A stretch of DNA of 64,000 bases from Eutreptiella sp. 'Long Island Sound 2002' (GCA_964036045.1 OZ038381.1:106583367-106647366), one strand, 5' to 3'; shown: positions 1-13,696, counted from the stretch's first letter. Notes: generated by a model from the letters alone, not told the origin. Numbers and translations are program-made.

Positions 1-3000
1 GACAGCTTGTTGAAGGCTAGTCTTGCCGCCGCGCCTGGGTATTTGGGCCTTGCCTATATATGAGCGGCTGTCTCAAGCTCGTCTCGCCGGTGCAACTGGG
101 CTTTTGGGGTCTTACCTATATATGGCAGGCTGTTAAAGGCCAGTCTCGCCGCAGAGCAGGGGAATTTCGGGCCTTCCCTATATAAGAGAGGCTGCTTGAG
201 GCCCGTCTCACCGGCGGGGCTGGGATTTCGGGGTCTTGCTTGTATAGGACAGGCTGCTTGAGCCAGGTCTCGCCGGCGAGACCGGGATTTCGGGGCCTTG
301 CCTATATGTGAGAGGCTATTTGAGGCTAGTGTGGCTGGCCATTTTGCGGTTTCGGGGTGTTGCGTACATAGGAGAGGCAGCTTGAGGCTAGTCCCGCCAG
401 CGAGAATGGGATTTCGGGGGCGTTGCCTATATAGGAGAGGGTGGTGAGAAGGTCTTTGAGGCGAGTATTGCCGGCAAGACTGGGATTTCGGGGCCTTGCC
501 TTTATAAGACAAGCTATTTGAGAACAATGTCGCCGGCGAGACTGGGATTAGGGGGTCTTGCTTGTACACGACAGGCTGTTTGAGGCCAGTCTCGCCGGCA
601 AGACCGGGATTTTTGGGGCTTGCCTATAAAGGAGAGGCTGTTTGAGTCCAGTCTCCACGGCGAGAATGGGTAATTTGGGCCTTGCCCATGTAGGAGAGGT
701 TGATTTAGGCCTGTCTCGCTTGCGAGGTTGGGATTTCGGGGCCTTCCCTATATTGGACAGTCTGCGTGAGGCTAGTCTCGGCGGCGAGAATGAGACTTCG
801 GCGTCTTGCCTAAAAGGGAGAAACCCGATGCCACTCTAGACGGCGAGTCTTGGTATTTGGGGCCTTGCCTATATAGGAGAGGGTGCTTGAGGCCAAGCTC
901 GCCGGCGAGACTAGGATTTTGTGGCCTTCCGTATATGGGAGCGGCTGCTTGATGCTATTCTGGCCGGCAACATCTCATTTTCGGGTTGTTGCCTATATAG
1001 GAGAGGCTCTTTGAGGCCACTCTCGGTGGCGAGACTGGGATTTTGGGGGCTTACCTTTATAGGAGAGAATATTTGAGGCACACCTCGCCCGCGAAACTGG
1101 GTTTTGGGAGCCTTACCTCAATAGGACAGGCCGTTGAAGGCCAGTCTCGACGCCTAGCCTTGGTATTTTGCTCCTTGCCTACTAAGAGAGGCTGCTTGAG
1201 GCCCGCCTCGCCCGCGAGACAGTGTATTTAGGGTGTTGCCCACATAGGAGAGGTTGCTTAGGCCAGTCTTGCTGGCGAGACTGGGATTTTGCGGTCTTGC
1301 CTGTATACTAGAGGCTCTTTGGGGCTAATCCCGCTAGCCTGTTTGGCCTTGCCTATATATGAGGACCGTTGGAGGCCAGTCTCGTCAGCGACACTTCGCT
1401 TTGGGCTCTTACCTATATAGGAAAGGTTGTTGGAGGCTAGTCTCGCCAACGACATTGCGCTTTTGGTTTCTTACCCATATCGGACATGTTGTTGAAGGCC
1501 AGTCTTGCCGCCGCGCCTGGGTATTTGGGCCTTGCCTATATACGAGCGGCTATTTCAGGCTAGTCTCGCCGGCGCAACTGGGCTTTTGGGGTCTTTCCTA
1601 TATGGGGCACACTGTTGAAGGCCAGTCTCGCCGCCGAGCCGGGGTATATGGGGCCTTGCATGTATAAGAGAGGCTGCTTGAGGCCCGTCTCGCCGGCGAG
1701 AATGGGATTTCGGGGTCTTGCGTGTATAGGAAAGGCTACCTGTCCCAGTCTTGCCGGCGAGACCAGGATTCCGGGGCCTTGCCTATATGGGACAGGCTGT
1801 TTGAGGGTAGTGTCTCTGGCCATTTTGCGATTTCGGGGTGTTGCCTACATAGGAGAGGCAGCTTGAGACTAGTCCCGCCGGTCAGAATGGGATTTCGGGC
1901 GCCTTGCCTATATAGGAGAGGCTATTTGAGGTGAGTCTTGACGGCGAGACTCCGATTTCGGCGCCTTGCCTACGTAGGAGAGCGTCTTTGAGGCGAGTAC
2001 TGCCGGCGAGACTGGGATTTCGGGGCCTTGCATGTAGAAGACAAGCTATTTGAGACCAGTCTCGCCGGCGACACTAGGATTAGGGGGTCTTGCTTGTACA
2101 CGACAGGCTGTTTAAGGCCAGTCTCGCCGGCAAGACCGGGATTTTTGGGGCTTGTCTATAAAGGACAGGCTGTTTGAGTCCAGTCTCCACGGCGAGAATG
2201 GGTAATTTGGGCCTTGCCCATGTAGGAGAGGTTGCTTTAGGCATGTCTCGCTGGCAAGGTTGGGATTTTGGGGCCTTGCCTATATAGGACACGATGCTTG
2301 AGGCCAGTCTTGGCGGCGAGAATGGGACTTCGGCGTCTTGCCTATATAGGACAAACCCGATGCCACTCTGGATAGTGAGTCTCGGTATTTGGGGCCTTGC
2401 ATATATTGGAGAGGGTGCTTGACGCCAAGCTCGCAATCGAGCCTCGGATTTTGCGGCCTTGCGTATATAGGAGAGGCTGCTTTGGGCTATTCTGGCTGGC
2501 GATGTCCCGTTTCTGGGTTCTTGCCTATATAGGACAGGCTCTTTGAGGCCGCTCTCGGTGGCGAGACTGGGTTTTGGGGCCTTACCTATATAGGAGAGGC
2601 TATTTGAGTCCCACCTCGCCCGCGAAATTGGGCTTTGGGGGCCTTACCTATTTAGGACAAGCCGTTGAAGGCCAGTCTCGCCGCCCAGCCTGGGTATTTG
2701 GGGCCTTGCCTACTAAGAGAGGCTGCTTGAGGCCCGTTTCGCCTGCGAGATAGTGTATTTGGGGTGTTGCCCACATAGGAGAGGCTGCTTAGGCCAGTGT
2801 TGCCGGCGAGAGTGGGATTTTGGGGTTTTGCCTGTATACTAGAGGCTCTTTGGAGCTAATCCCGCTAGCGAGGTTGTCCTTGCCTATATAGGAGGACTGT
2901 TTGGAGGCCAGTCTCGCCAACAACATTGCGCTTTCGGTTTCTTACCCATATAGGACAGGTTGTTGAAGGCCAGTCTTGCCGCTGCCCCTGTGTATTCGGG

Positions 3001-6000
3001 GCCTTGCCTATATACGAGCGGCTGCTTCAGGCTAGTCTCGCCGGCGCAACTGGGCTTTTGGGGTCTTACCTATATAGGGCTGGCTGTTGAAGGCCTGTCT
3101 CGCCGCCGAGCCGGGCTATTTGGGGCTTTGCCTATGTAAGAGAGGCTGCTAGAGGCCTGTCTTGCCGGCGGGACAGGAACTTCTGGGTCTTGCTTATATA
3201 GTAGAGGCTATTTGAGGCCATTTTAGCCGGCGAGGCTGGGATTTTAGGGCCTTGCCTATATAGGAGAGGCTGCTTGAGGCTTGTTTCGGCGGCAAGAGTG
3301 GGATTTTCGGGCCTTGTGTATGGAGGGTTTCGGGGCCTTGCCTATGTAGGTATGGCTGCTTGAGGTCACTCTTGCCGGTGAAACAAGGATTCTGGCACCT
3401 TGCTTACATACTAGAGGGTGTTTGAGGCCAGTCTCGCCGGCGAGGTGGTGATTTTTGGCCCTTGCCTGTATAGGACAAGCTGTTTGAGGCCAGTGTCGCC
3501 GGCGAAGTTGGGATTTCGTGGCCTTGTCTATATAGGAGAGGCTGCTTGACGCTGGTCTCGCCGGCGACACTACGATTGCGGGGCCTCGCCTATGTAACTG
3601 AAGCTGTCGGCAGCCTCTCTCGCCGGCGCGACTAGGATTTTGGGGGCTTGACTATATAGGAGAGGTTGTTTGACGCCAGTCTCGCTGAGGAGAATGGCAT
3701 TTCGGTGTCTTGCCTGTATTTGACAGGTTGATGGAGGCTAGTCTCGCCGGGGAGGTTGCTATTTTGGGGCCTTGCTTATATAGGATAGGTTATTTTAGGC
3801 TAGTCTCGCCGGTGATTTTGGTATTTCGGGGTCTTGCCTAAATAGAAGAGGCTGCTTGAGGCTAGGCTCACCGGCGAGGCTTGAATTTTGGGGCTTTGGC
3901 GATATAGGACAGGTTGTTTGAGGCAAGTGTCAACGGCGAGACCGAGATTTGGGGGCCTTGCCTATATAGGAGGGGCTGCCTTAGGCTAGTCTCACCGGCG
4001 AAACTGGCCTTCGGGTCCTTGCCTATATAGCAGAGGCTGTTTGAGGCCGCTCTCGCCGGTGAGACTTCTATTTCGGTGAAACTGGCATTTTGGGGTCTTG
4101 CCTATATAGGAGAGGCTGTTTGCGGCTAGTCTCGCCGGCGATCCCGGCACTTTGGGGCCTTGCCTATATAGGAGAGGCGGCTTGAGGGTAGTCTCGCCGG
4201 GGAGAATGGGATTTCGGGGCCTTGCCCATATAGGAGAGGCTATTTGAGGGGAATCTTGCCCGCGAGACGCGGATGTCGGGCCCTTGCCTACATTGGGGAG
4301 GGTTTTTGCGGCGAGTCTCGCCGGCGAGACCGGGATTTCGTGGCTTTGCCTATAAAAGACGAGCTGTTTGAGACCTCTCTCGCCGGCGAGACTTGGATTT
4401 GGGGGCCTTGGGTTTATAGGACAGGCTGCTTGAGGCCAGTCTCGCCGGCGAGAGGGGGATTTTGGGGCCTTGCCTTTATAGGAGAGGCTGTTTGGGGCCA
4501 GTCTCGCCGGCGAGGCTGGGATTTTGGGGTCTTCCCTATTAGCAGAGGCTGCCTGCGGCCGGTCTCCACGGCGAGAATCAGATTTCGGGCTCTTGCCTAT
4601 AAAGGAGAGAGCTGAGGCCAGTCTCGCCGGCGAGACTGGGTATTTTAGGCCTTGCCTATATAGGAGAGGCTGCTTGAGGCGAGTCTCGCCAGCGAGAATG
4701 ATACTTCGGCGTCTTGCCCTTCTCGTAGAGACCTGAGGCCACTCTGGCCGGCGCGACTTGGTATTTGGGGCCTTGCCTATATAGGAGAGGCTGCTTCACG
4801 GTAGTCTCGCCGGCGAGACTGGGATGTCCTGGCCTTTCCCATAGAGGCGAGGCTCTTTGAGGTCACTCTTGCCGGCAAGACTGGGATGTCGGGGCCTTGC
4901 CTATATGTGAGAGGCTATTTGAGGCAAGTGTCACTGGCCACTGTGCGATTTCGGGGTGTTGCCTAAATAGGAGAGGCAGCTTGAGACTAGTCCCGCCGGC
5001 GAGAATGGGATTTCGAGGGCCTTGCCTATATCGGAGAGGGTGTTTGAGGTGAATCTTGACGCTGTGACTCCGATTTCGGGGCCTTGCCTACATAGCACAG
5101 GGTATTTGAGGCGAGTCTTGCCGGCGAGATTAGGATTTCGGGGCCTTGCCTTTATAAGACAAGCTGTTAGAGACGTGTCTCGCCGGCGAGACTGGGATTC
5201 GGGGGTCTTGCTTGTATAGGATAGGCCGTTTGAGGCTAGTCTCGCCGGCAAGACCGGGATCTTTGGGGCTTGCCTGTATGGGAGAGGCTGTTTGAGTCTA
5301 GTCTTCACGGCGAGACTAGGTATTTGGGGCCTTCCCCATATAATGAGGGGTAGCTTTAGGCGAGTCTCGCTTGCGAGGTTGGGATTTTGGGGCCTTGCCT
5401 ATATAGGAGAGGCTGCTTGAGGCCAAGCTCGCCGGCAAGATTGAAATTTTTGCGGCCTTGGGTGTAGAGGAGAGGCTGCTTGCGGCTATTCTCGACGGCG
5501 ACGTCTGGTTTTCAGGGTCTTGCCTATCTAGGAGAGGCTCTTTGAGGCCACTCTCGGCGACGAGACTGGGATTTTGGGGCCTTACATATATAGGAGCGGC
5601 TGTTTGAGGCCAACCTCGGCCGCGAAATTGGGCTTTGGGGGCCTTACCTATATAGGACAGGCCGGCGAAGGCCAGTCTCGCCGCCGAGCTTGGGTATTTT
5701 GGGCCTTGCTTACTAAGAGAGGCTGCTTGAGGCCCGCCTCGCCCGCGAGACAGTGTATTTGGGTGTTGCCCAAATAGGAGAGGCTGCTTACGCCAGTCTT
5801 GCTAGGGAGACTGGGTTTTCGTGGTCTTGCCTGTATACTGGAGGTTCTTTGGGGCTAATCCCGCCAGCGAGGTTGGCCCTGCCTATATAGGAGAGGCCGC
5901 TGGAGGCCAGATTCGCCAACAACACTAGGCTTTGGGGTGCTACCTATATAGGACAGGCCGTTGAAGGCCAGTCTTGCCGGAACGCCTAGGTATTGGGGGC

Positions 6001-7341
6001 CCTACCTATATAAGAGTGGCTGCTTGAGGCCCGTCTCGTTGGTGAGAATGGGAACTCGGGTCTTGCTTATGTGGGAGAGGCTGATTGAGGCCATTCTAGC
6101 CGGCGAGACTGGGATTTTGGGCCCTTGCCTATATAAGAGAGGCTGCTTGAGGCTAGATTCGCCAGCGAAACTGTGCTTTTGGGGGTCTTACCTAATAGGA
6201 TAGGCTGTTGAAGGCCAGTCTCGCCGCCGAGCCGGGGTATTTGGGGCCTTGCCTATATAAGAGCGGCTACTTGAGGCCTGTGTTGCCGGCGGGAATGGGA
6301 TCTCGGGGTCTTGCTTATATAGCAGAGGCTATTTGAGGCCATTCTAGCCGGCGAGCCTGGGATTTTGGGGCCTTGCCTATATAAGAGGGGCTGCTTGAGG
6401 CTAGTTTCGCGAGGGAGAGTGGGATTTTTTGGCCTTGCCTATACAAGAGAGAATGTTTGAGGCCGGGCTCGCCGGCCGGAGTGGCGTTTCGTGTTCTTGC
6501 CTGTATAGCTCGAGGCTAGTCTCGTTGGTGAGGTTGGGATTTTGGGATCTTGCCTATATAGGACACGCTGTTTGAGGCCTCTCTCGCCGGCGAGATTGTC
6601 TTTTCGGGGTCTTGCCTATGTAGGAGAGGCTTTTTTAGGCCAGTCTTGACGGCGAGATTGGGATTTTGGGGCCTAGGCTAGAACGCAAAGCCTATTCGAG
6701 GCCAGTCTCGCTGGCGAGACGGGAGTTTTGGGGTCTTGCCTTTATAGGAGCGGCTGTTTGAGTTTAATCTCATTTAATCTCACCGTTGAGACCGGGAATT
6801 CGGGGCCTTGCCTTTTTAGGACAGGCTGTTTGAGGCCAGTCTCACCGGCGAAACTGGGATTTCTCGGCCTTGCCTGCATAGGTTAGGCCATTTGAGGCCA
6901 TTTTCGCCGCTGAGACTGCGTATTCGGGGCCTTGCCTATATAAGAGAGGCACCTTGAGGCTACTCTCGTTGGCGAGGAATTTCCGGGTCTTGTGTATATA
7001 GGAGAGGCTCTTTGAGGCCAATCTCGTTGGCGAGAATGAGCGGGGCGTTGCCTATATGGTAGAGGCTATTTGAGGCTAGTTTTGCTGGCGAAACTGGGAA
7101 TTTGGGGGGCCTTGCCTATATACGGGAGGCCGTTTGCGGCCAGTCTCGGCGGCCACGTTCGGATTTCGGGGTCTTGCGTATATTGGAGAGGCCGCTTGAG
7201 GCCAATCTCGCTGCCGAGACTGGTATTTCGGGGCCCTACCTATACGGATGAGGTTGCTTGAGGCCAATCTCGCCGGCAAGACTGGGATTTTCGGGCCTTG
7301 CCTATGTTGGAGAGGCTATTTGAGGCCACTCTCGCCGGCTG
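1..7341. repeat. 62-bp palindromic satellite array (array 1)
   Basis: About 118 diverged head-to-tail monomers of roughly 62 bp. Each approximates GAGGCCAGTCTCGCC, GGCGAGACTGGGATTTCGGGG, CCTTGCCTATATAGGAGAGGCTGCTT. The consensus contains a perfect palindrome, CCAGTCTCGCC followed directly by its reverse complement, and a TATATA core. Monomers differ by point changes and small indels. Because 62 is not a multiple of 3, short frames run through it on both strands with peptides such as RGCLRPVSPARLGF; I treat these as chance. A higher-order period of about 1.48 kb (roughly 24 monomers) is visible: the variant beginning GTTGAAGGC-AGTCTTGCCGC recurs near 8, 1490 and 2965. The segment from 4856 on belongs to the 5.4-kb duplication. 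Confidence 0.95.
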
Positions 7342-10296
7342 GGTTAAGCTACATTGATGTCAATGCAAGTGTGTACCCTTCGTGAACCGGCTGTTTGAAT
7401 GGGACATTCACGGTACCGTGAATTTGACAACTTTTCGTTGTGTTTTGCGTGTAACTTGGTGCCATCGTGCGCGTTTTTCGTGCCATCTTGGCCCAAAGCA
7501 TGGTCCAACACATGTGTGCAAATGAGAGGTTTTGACTAGCCACATGGTTCAACATATTCGGTGAGATTTGGTCGAATCCGAAATTCACGCACCCAAATTC
7601 ACACATAAATTCACGCTAGGTTCACAGATTCACCAGACCGTGAAATTCGCACGAATTTCGTACGAATTTCACGTGAATTCGCCCCAATGTCCAGTGTTTC
7701 GCTTTCTGACAGCTCGGCGCACAGGCATGGCATGCCCGGGCCGAGGCACGAGCAGGACAGTTGTCTGCCGTCGCGATTGGCCTCCGGATGTCCCTGCTGG
7801 CGAGTGGCCAGTCGGTCGAGGTGGTGAACATGGTGCCCGACTTGTCCAAGGTCACTGACGCCGACGAGGACGTGGGCTGGCAGTCCCCCCCCCCCCCCAC
7901 CGCCTCACGGCAGGGGCGATGGAGGGCTCTTTCGTCGAGGTGGTGGAGCAGAGCTCCCAGGGCTCCGCTGGCCGCAGCCTTGCTCCAGATGGGGAGCGGG
8001 GCGTAGCTCACGCTGTGACTTCAGGACCACCTGTCCCTTCTAACCTGCACCGATGTCAATTGTACATATTTATATATGAATATATGTACATGCAAGTACT
8101 GCTTGCAAACCCCCCCACCCCTGGCATGGGCAGTTTGAACGACATGTGGGGTGCTCCCCCCCCACTTTGCGACTTTTTTTAGCACAACTTTCAACAGTCT
8201 ATATTTTATTTGCTCTATTATTATTATTTTTATTATTATTATATTATTATTATACTATTGTGCCAGTCCTTCTTTTACACTCCTTAGAATGTCAGCCGAA
8301 ACAAAAACACAAGTGGACATTGGACTGGGTGTGCGGTGACCCTTGAGCTTGAGCCCGTGCTTGTTTTGTTAGGGCCAACGAGGGCAAGAGGAAGAGTCAA
8401 GAAATTTTTTTATAAAAATTCGCCCAGACGCACGTGAAAATCGTACGAAATTTGTACGAATTTTGTACGCATTTCACAAAACCTTCAATATTTACACACA
8501 GTCGTTCACACGAAATTCGTACGAATCTCGTACGAATTTCACGTGAATCTCACCCAATTTAGTCACCTTGTGCATGGGGAGCGTAGAAATCTCCGATAAA
8601 TCCTCCCCATTTCCACAAGGGTTTGTACTAGACACCATGCCGCGTGGTGATGGAGCTCAGGCCAAGGAGCCATTCCATTTGGTAGCCGATCGTACGTGAC
8701 GGAGGCGCCTACGAGGCCTCCAGCATGTTGTTACCAAGGAGCTTGCAGCACCCTACACCGTCAAGTACTTGCCCGACACCGGGCAAATAGTGCTTACCCC
8801 GGAAACAAGCGTTATACTGGCCGTCCCGCCTGAGCCCACCATGGAGGAGAGGTTGATTATGGCCGTTTGGCGCATCCGGTCGTTGCACCTCTCTAGGACA
8901 GAGGCGCGGTACCTAGTGGGGAGCATGGCGTACGGCGTGGTATGGGACCGGGTGTACGGCATGCTTCAGCAGCTAGTTTTGCCGGAGTCCCGGGCATTCA
9001 CCGCCTATATGGGAGACGACACGGCCATCCATGGTGCGGCCTGCTACCTACCCGACCGCATCGGCCACTTGTACAAGTGTCGACCACCCCCACCCTCGGA
9101 CATCATGCAGCCCGGGGACCGACGGCTGCATTGGTTGCCTATCGCGGTGGATGGTGCATCGAGGCATGAGGCCGCGTGCGTCCATTGCACGCTTGGTGGC
9201 ACCACGAGCCCCAACCAACTATCTAGTAGGTGGCTACTAGGGGGCAGTGAAAAGTGGGTAAACCTCGACGCAGCCCCCCAAGAAATCGATTTTGATGATG
9301 AGTTGCGCAAGGGCGCAACCGTAAGTTGTAAAGATACGGAAGGGAATGATAGGCAGTCCCTTTTTTTTCTGCGTGAAGATGGGAAAGCGCGGTTGCTCAT
9401 GGCGGGCTACCAAAACTGGAAGGCCAAATCCCACAATGCCACCGTGTGTTGGGTCTGCATGCGCAACAGTGCTGTTTGCCTTGCTACTTTTGGCACAGCA
9501 AGTGCAATGGATGCCAACTGGATAGGGGCTGTTGCCATAGGTGCCATATATAGGACCATTACAAGTGATAGGCGAGTGCCTGGTTATGGCCTCCATGGGG
9601 TCCTCCATGTCCAATTGTGTGGCATCAAACTGGACACGGGACCTAGTTGTACAATTGACAGGTAAGGCACCGGCCACTGTGGCACGCACCATGCTCCAAC
9701 TAGTTTTAGATGTGGCACGGCTTGCTGCACCAACTTGCACCCGGGCCTCATTAAACAATGACAAGGCAAACAGCAAGCCCTAGTGAACCAGATTAAAGTT
9801 AATATGGTTAACTTTAATTTTCAATATGTGTACCGGTTAACATATTCATCTCGCAAATATTAACACGTTAGCGTTCAATTTTTTTGATTGGGTCATTTGT
9901 ACTGATTTTTTCATGCACATATCCGGACCCATAAGGGGTGTTACCTCGTATATTGTTGCACAACGGTATACTACAGATGTTACACTGTTGTGTTGGTGGG
10001 TGTCTTCGACGCCCCCCCCTTCCGGTTGCCCACATTCCCCCCCACGGCACACCACCATGTTCCCTTGTATAGCTCTTGTTATGCCTTTCTCTTGGGACAC
10101 CCTTACCAAGCTGAGAATGACGCTGGTGCATTTGATTGGGGCCAAGAGTTTGCGGGAATCTTCGATCTCCCAACGCCCTGGTGAGTGGGTGGCTTCCTCC
10201 CCTTTGGCCAAGGCCCGTTGCCCGAGGCCACGGAGGTTGGCTACCCCTCTGTTGTTCGCGACAAGCAAAAGGAGGCGGTGAAGCAATATGCCTCCC
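4856..10296. repeat. 5,441-bp tandem segmental duplication, unit 1
   Basis: The segment is repeated immediately downstream with a constant offset of 5,441 bp. It holds 2.5 kb of 62-bp satellite plus the left ~2.9 kb of Element 1. The copies differ by scattered substitutions only, so the event is recent. The left edge (GGCTCT/TTGAGG) and right edge (CCTCCCT/CCTC) share just a CT dinucleotide at the junction (10296-10297), which indicates joining with minimal homology rather than unequal exchange between satellite monomers. Confidence 0.93.
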
Positions 10297-10297
10297 T
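7372..10297 (+). mobile_element. Element 1 copy A, truncated left third
   Basis: Starts with the same terminal repeat as copy B (TGTACCCTTCGTGAAC, 7372-7387) and matches 12813-15738 almost base for base. It stops abruptly at 10297, where satellite resumes through the duplication junction. It therefore lacks the transposase core and the right terminal repeat and should not move on its own. The 30 bp between the satellite edge (7342) and the terminal repeat is non-satellite sequence also present left of copy B. Confidence 0.85.
8637..10297 (+). pseudogene. Element 1 protein gene, 5' part (copy A), broken
   Basis: Copy A of the 5' end of the gene described at 14078-19694. It has the same ATG (MPRGDGAQ...), the same in-frame TGA (8697-8699) and the same long open stretch to a donor AG/GTAAGG at 9662. 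The following intron ends in CCG (9923-9925) instead of the CAG seen in copy B, so the acceptor is lost. The reading frame is cut at 10297 by satellite. It is a non-functional fragment. Confidence 0.7.
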
Positions 10298-12782
10298 TTG
10301 AGGTCACTCTTGCCGGCAAGACTGGGATGTCGGGGCCTTGCCTATATGTGAGAGGCTATTTGAGGCAAGTGTCACTGGCCACTGTGCGATTTCGGGGTGT
10401 TGCCTAAATAGGAGAGGCAGCTTGAGACTAGTCCCGCCGGCGAGAATGGGATTTCGAGGGCCTTGCCTATATAGGAGAGGGTGTTTGAGGTGAATCTTGA
10501 CGCTGAGACTCCGATTTCGGGGCCTTGCCTACATAGCACAGGGTATTTGAGGCGAGTCTTGCCGACGAGATTAGGATTTCGGGGCCTTGCCTTTATAAGA
10601 CAAGCTGTTAGAGACCTGTCTCGCCGGCGAGACTGGGATTTGGGGGTCTTGCTTGTATAGGATAGGCCGTTTGAGGCTAGTCTCGCCGGCAAGACCGGGA
10701 TCTTTGGGGCTTGCCTGTATAGGAGAGGCTGTTTGAGTCTAGTCTTCACGGCGAGACTAGGTATTTGGGGCCTTCCCCATATAATGAGGGGTAGCTTTAG
10801 GCCAGTCTCGCTTGCGAGGTTGGGATTTTGGGGCCTTGCCTATATAGGAGAGGCTGCTTGAGGCCAAGCTCGCCGGCAAGATTGAAATTTTTGCGGCCTT
10901 GGGTGTAGAGGAGAGGCTGCTTGCGGCTATTCTCGACGGCGACGTCTGGTTTTCAGGGTCTTGCCTATCTAGGAGAGGCTCTTCGAGGCCACTCTCGGCG
11001 ACGAGACTGGGATTTTGGGGCCTTACATATATAGGAGCGGCTGTTTGAGGCCAACCTCGCCGGCGAAATTGGGCTTTGGGGGCCTTACCTATATAGGACA
11101 GGCCGGCGAAGGCCAGTCTCGCCGCCGAGCTTGGGTATTTTGGGCCTTGCTTACTAAGAGAGGCTGCTTGAGGCCCGCCTCGCCCGCGAGACAGTGTATT
11201 TGGGTGTTGCCCAAATAGGAGAGGCTGCTTACGCCAGTCTTGCTAGGGATACTGGGTTTTCGGGGTCTTGCCTGTATACTGGAGGCTCTTTGGGGCTAAT
11301 CCCGCCAGCGAGGTTGGCCTTGCCTATATAGGAGAGGCCGCTGGAGGCCAGATTCGCCAACAACACTAGGCTTTGGGGTGCTACCTATATAGGACAGGCC
11401 GTTGAAGGCCAGTCTTGCCGGAACGCCTAGGTATTGGGGGCCCTACCTATATAAGAGTGGCTGCTTGAGGCCCGTCTCGTTGGTGAGAATGGGAACTCGG
11501 GTCTTGCTTATGTGGGAGAGGCTGATTGAGGCCATTCTAGCCGGCGAGACTGGGATTTTGGGCCCTTGCCTATATAAGAGAGGCTGCTTGAGGCTAGATT
11601 CGCCAGCGAAACTGTGCTTTTGGGGGTCTTACCTAATAGGATAGGCTGTTGAAGGCCAGTCTCGCCGCCGAGCCGGGGTATTTGGGGCCTTGCCTATATA
11701 AGAGCGGCTACTTGAGGCCTGTGTTGCCGGCGGGAATGGGATCTCGGGGTCTTGCTTATATAGCAGAGGCTATTTGAGGCCATTCTAGCCGGCGAGCCTG
11801 GGATTTTGGGGCCTTGCCTATATAAGAGGGGCTGCTTGAGGCTAGTTTCGCGAGGGAGAGTGGGATTTTTTGGCCTTGCCTATACAAGAGAGAATGTTTG
11901 AGGCCGGGCTCGCCGGCCGGAGTGGCGTTTCGTGTTCTTGCCTGTATAGCTCGAGGCTAGTCTCGTTGGTGAGGTTGGGATTTTGGGATCTTGCCTATAT
12001 AGGACACGCTGTTTGAGGCCTCTCTCGCCGGCGAGATTGTCTTTTCGGGGTCTTGCCTATGTAGGAGAGGCTTTTTTAGGCCAGTCTTGACGGCGAGATT
12101 GGGATTTTGGGGCCTAGGCTAGAACGCAAAGCCTATTCGAGGCCAGTCTCGCTGGCGAGACGGGAGTTTTGGGGTCTTGCCTTTATAGGAGCGGCTGTTT
12201 GAGTTTAATCTCATTTAATCTCACCGTTGAGACCGGGAATTCGGGGCCTTGCCTTTTTAGGACAGGCTGTTTGAGGCCAGTCTCACCGGCGAAACTGGGA
12301 TTTCTCGGCCTTGCCTGCATAGGTTAGGCCATTTGAGGCCATTTTCGCCGCTGAGACTGCGTATTCGGGGCCTTGCCTATATAAGAGAGGCACCTTGAGG
12401 CTACTCTCGTTGGCGAGGAATTTCCGGGTCTTGTGTATATAGGAGAGGCTCTTTGAGGCCAATCTCGTTGGCGAGAATGAGCGGGGCGTTGCCTATATGG
12501 TAGAGGCTATTTGAGGCTAGTTTTGCTGGCGAAACTGGGAATTTGGGGGGCCTTGCCTATATACGGGAGGCCGTTTGCGGCCAGTCTCGGCGGCCACGTT
12601 CGGATTTCGGGGTCTTGCGTATATTGGAGAGGCCGCTTGAGGCCAATCTCGCTGCCGAGACTGGTATTTCGGGGCCCTGCCTATACGGATGAGGTTGCTT
12701 GAGGCCAATCTCGCCGGCAAGACTGGGATTTTCGGGCCTTGCCTATGTTGGAGAGGCTATTTGAGGCCACTCTCGCCGGCTG
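10298..12782. repeat. 62-bp palindromic satellite array (array 2)
   Basis: About 40 monomers of the same satellite, being the duplicated copy of 4857-7341. It sits between the two Element 1 copies. Frames on both strands through it repeat those of array 1 and are not genes. Confidence 0.95.
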
Positions 12783-12812
12783 GGTTAAGCTACATTGATG
12801 TCAATGCAAGTG

Positions 12813-12828
12813 TGTACCCTTCGTGAAC
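12813..12828 (+). repeat. Element 1 left terminal inverted repeat
   Basis: TGTACCCTTCGTGAAC, exact reverse complement of 22640-22655. The identical sequence occurs in copy A at 7372-7387. Confidence 0.85.
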
Positions 12829-13078
12829 CGGCTGTTTGAATGGGACATTCACGGTACCGTGAATTTGACAACTTTTCGTTGTGTTTTGCGTGTAACTTGG
12901 TTCCATCGTGCGCGTTTTTCGTGCCATCTTGGCCCAAAGCATGGTCCAACACATGTGTGCAAATGAGAGGTTTTGACTAGCCACATGGTTCAACATATTC
13001 GGTGAGATTTGGTCGAATCCGAAATTCACGCACCCAAATTCACACATAAATTCACGCTAGGTTCACAGATTCACCGGA

Positions 13079-13121
13079 CCGTGAAATTCGCACGAATTTC
13101 GTACGAATTTCACGTGAATTC
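13079..13121. promoter_or_regulatory. Left subterminal palindrome cluster
   Basis: Packed motifs CGAATTTCGTACGAATTT and CACGTGAATTC. They share the TTCGTACGAA and TTCACGTGAA palindromes with the right end (22321-22396). Likely protein-binding sites of the transposition machinery; the function is inferred. The equivalent in copy A is 7638-7680. Confidence 0.6.
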
Positions 13122-13656
13122 GCCCCAATGTCCAGTGTTTCGCTTTCTGACAGCTCGGCGCACAGGCATGGCATGCCCGGGCCGAGGCACGAGCAGGACA
13201 GTTGTCTGCCGTCGCGATTGGCCTCCGGATGTCCCTGCTGGCGAGTGGCCAGTCGGTCGAGGTGGTGAACATGGTGCCCGACTTGTCCAAGGTCACTGAC
13301 GCCGACGAGGACGTGGGCTGGCAGTCCCCCCCCCCCCCCACCGCCTCACGGCAGGGGCGATGGAGGGCTCTTTCGTCGAGGTGGTGGAGCAGAGCTCCCA
13401 GGGCTCCGCTGGCCGCAGCCTTGCTCCAGATGGGGAGCGGGGCGTAGCTCACGCTGTGACTTCAGGACCACCTGTCCCTTCTAACCTGCACCGATGTCAA
13501 TTGTACATATTTATATATGAATATATGTACATGCAAGTACTGCTTGCAAACCCCCCCACCCCTGGCATGGGCAGTTTGAACGACATGTGGGGTGCTCCCC
13601 CCCCACTTTGCGACTTTTTTTAGCACAACTTTCAACAGTCTATATTTTATTTGCTC

Positions 13657-13696
13657 TATTATTATTATTATTATTATTATTATATTATTATTATAC
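13657..13696. repeat. ATT trinucleotide microsatellite
   Basis: (ATT)n tract within Element 1 upstream sequence. The copy A equivalent (8216-8255) has one T/A difference. Confidence 0.9.

Noticed and set aside
54-569. 171-codon minus-strand frame and many similar frames in 1-7341 and 10297-12782
   Set aside because: They are translations of the 62-bp satellite with the same RNP/SRRRD-like peptides repeated at every array; open on both strands by chance.
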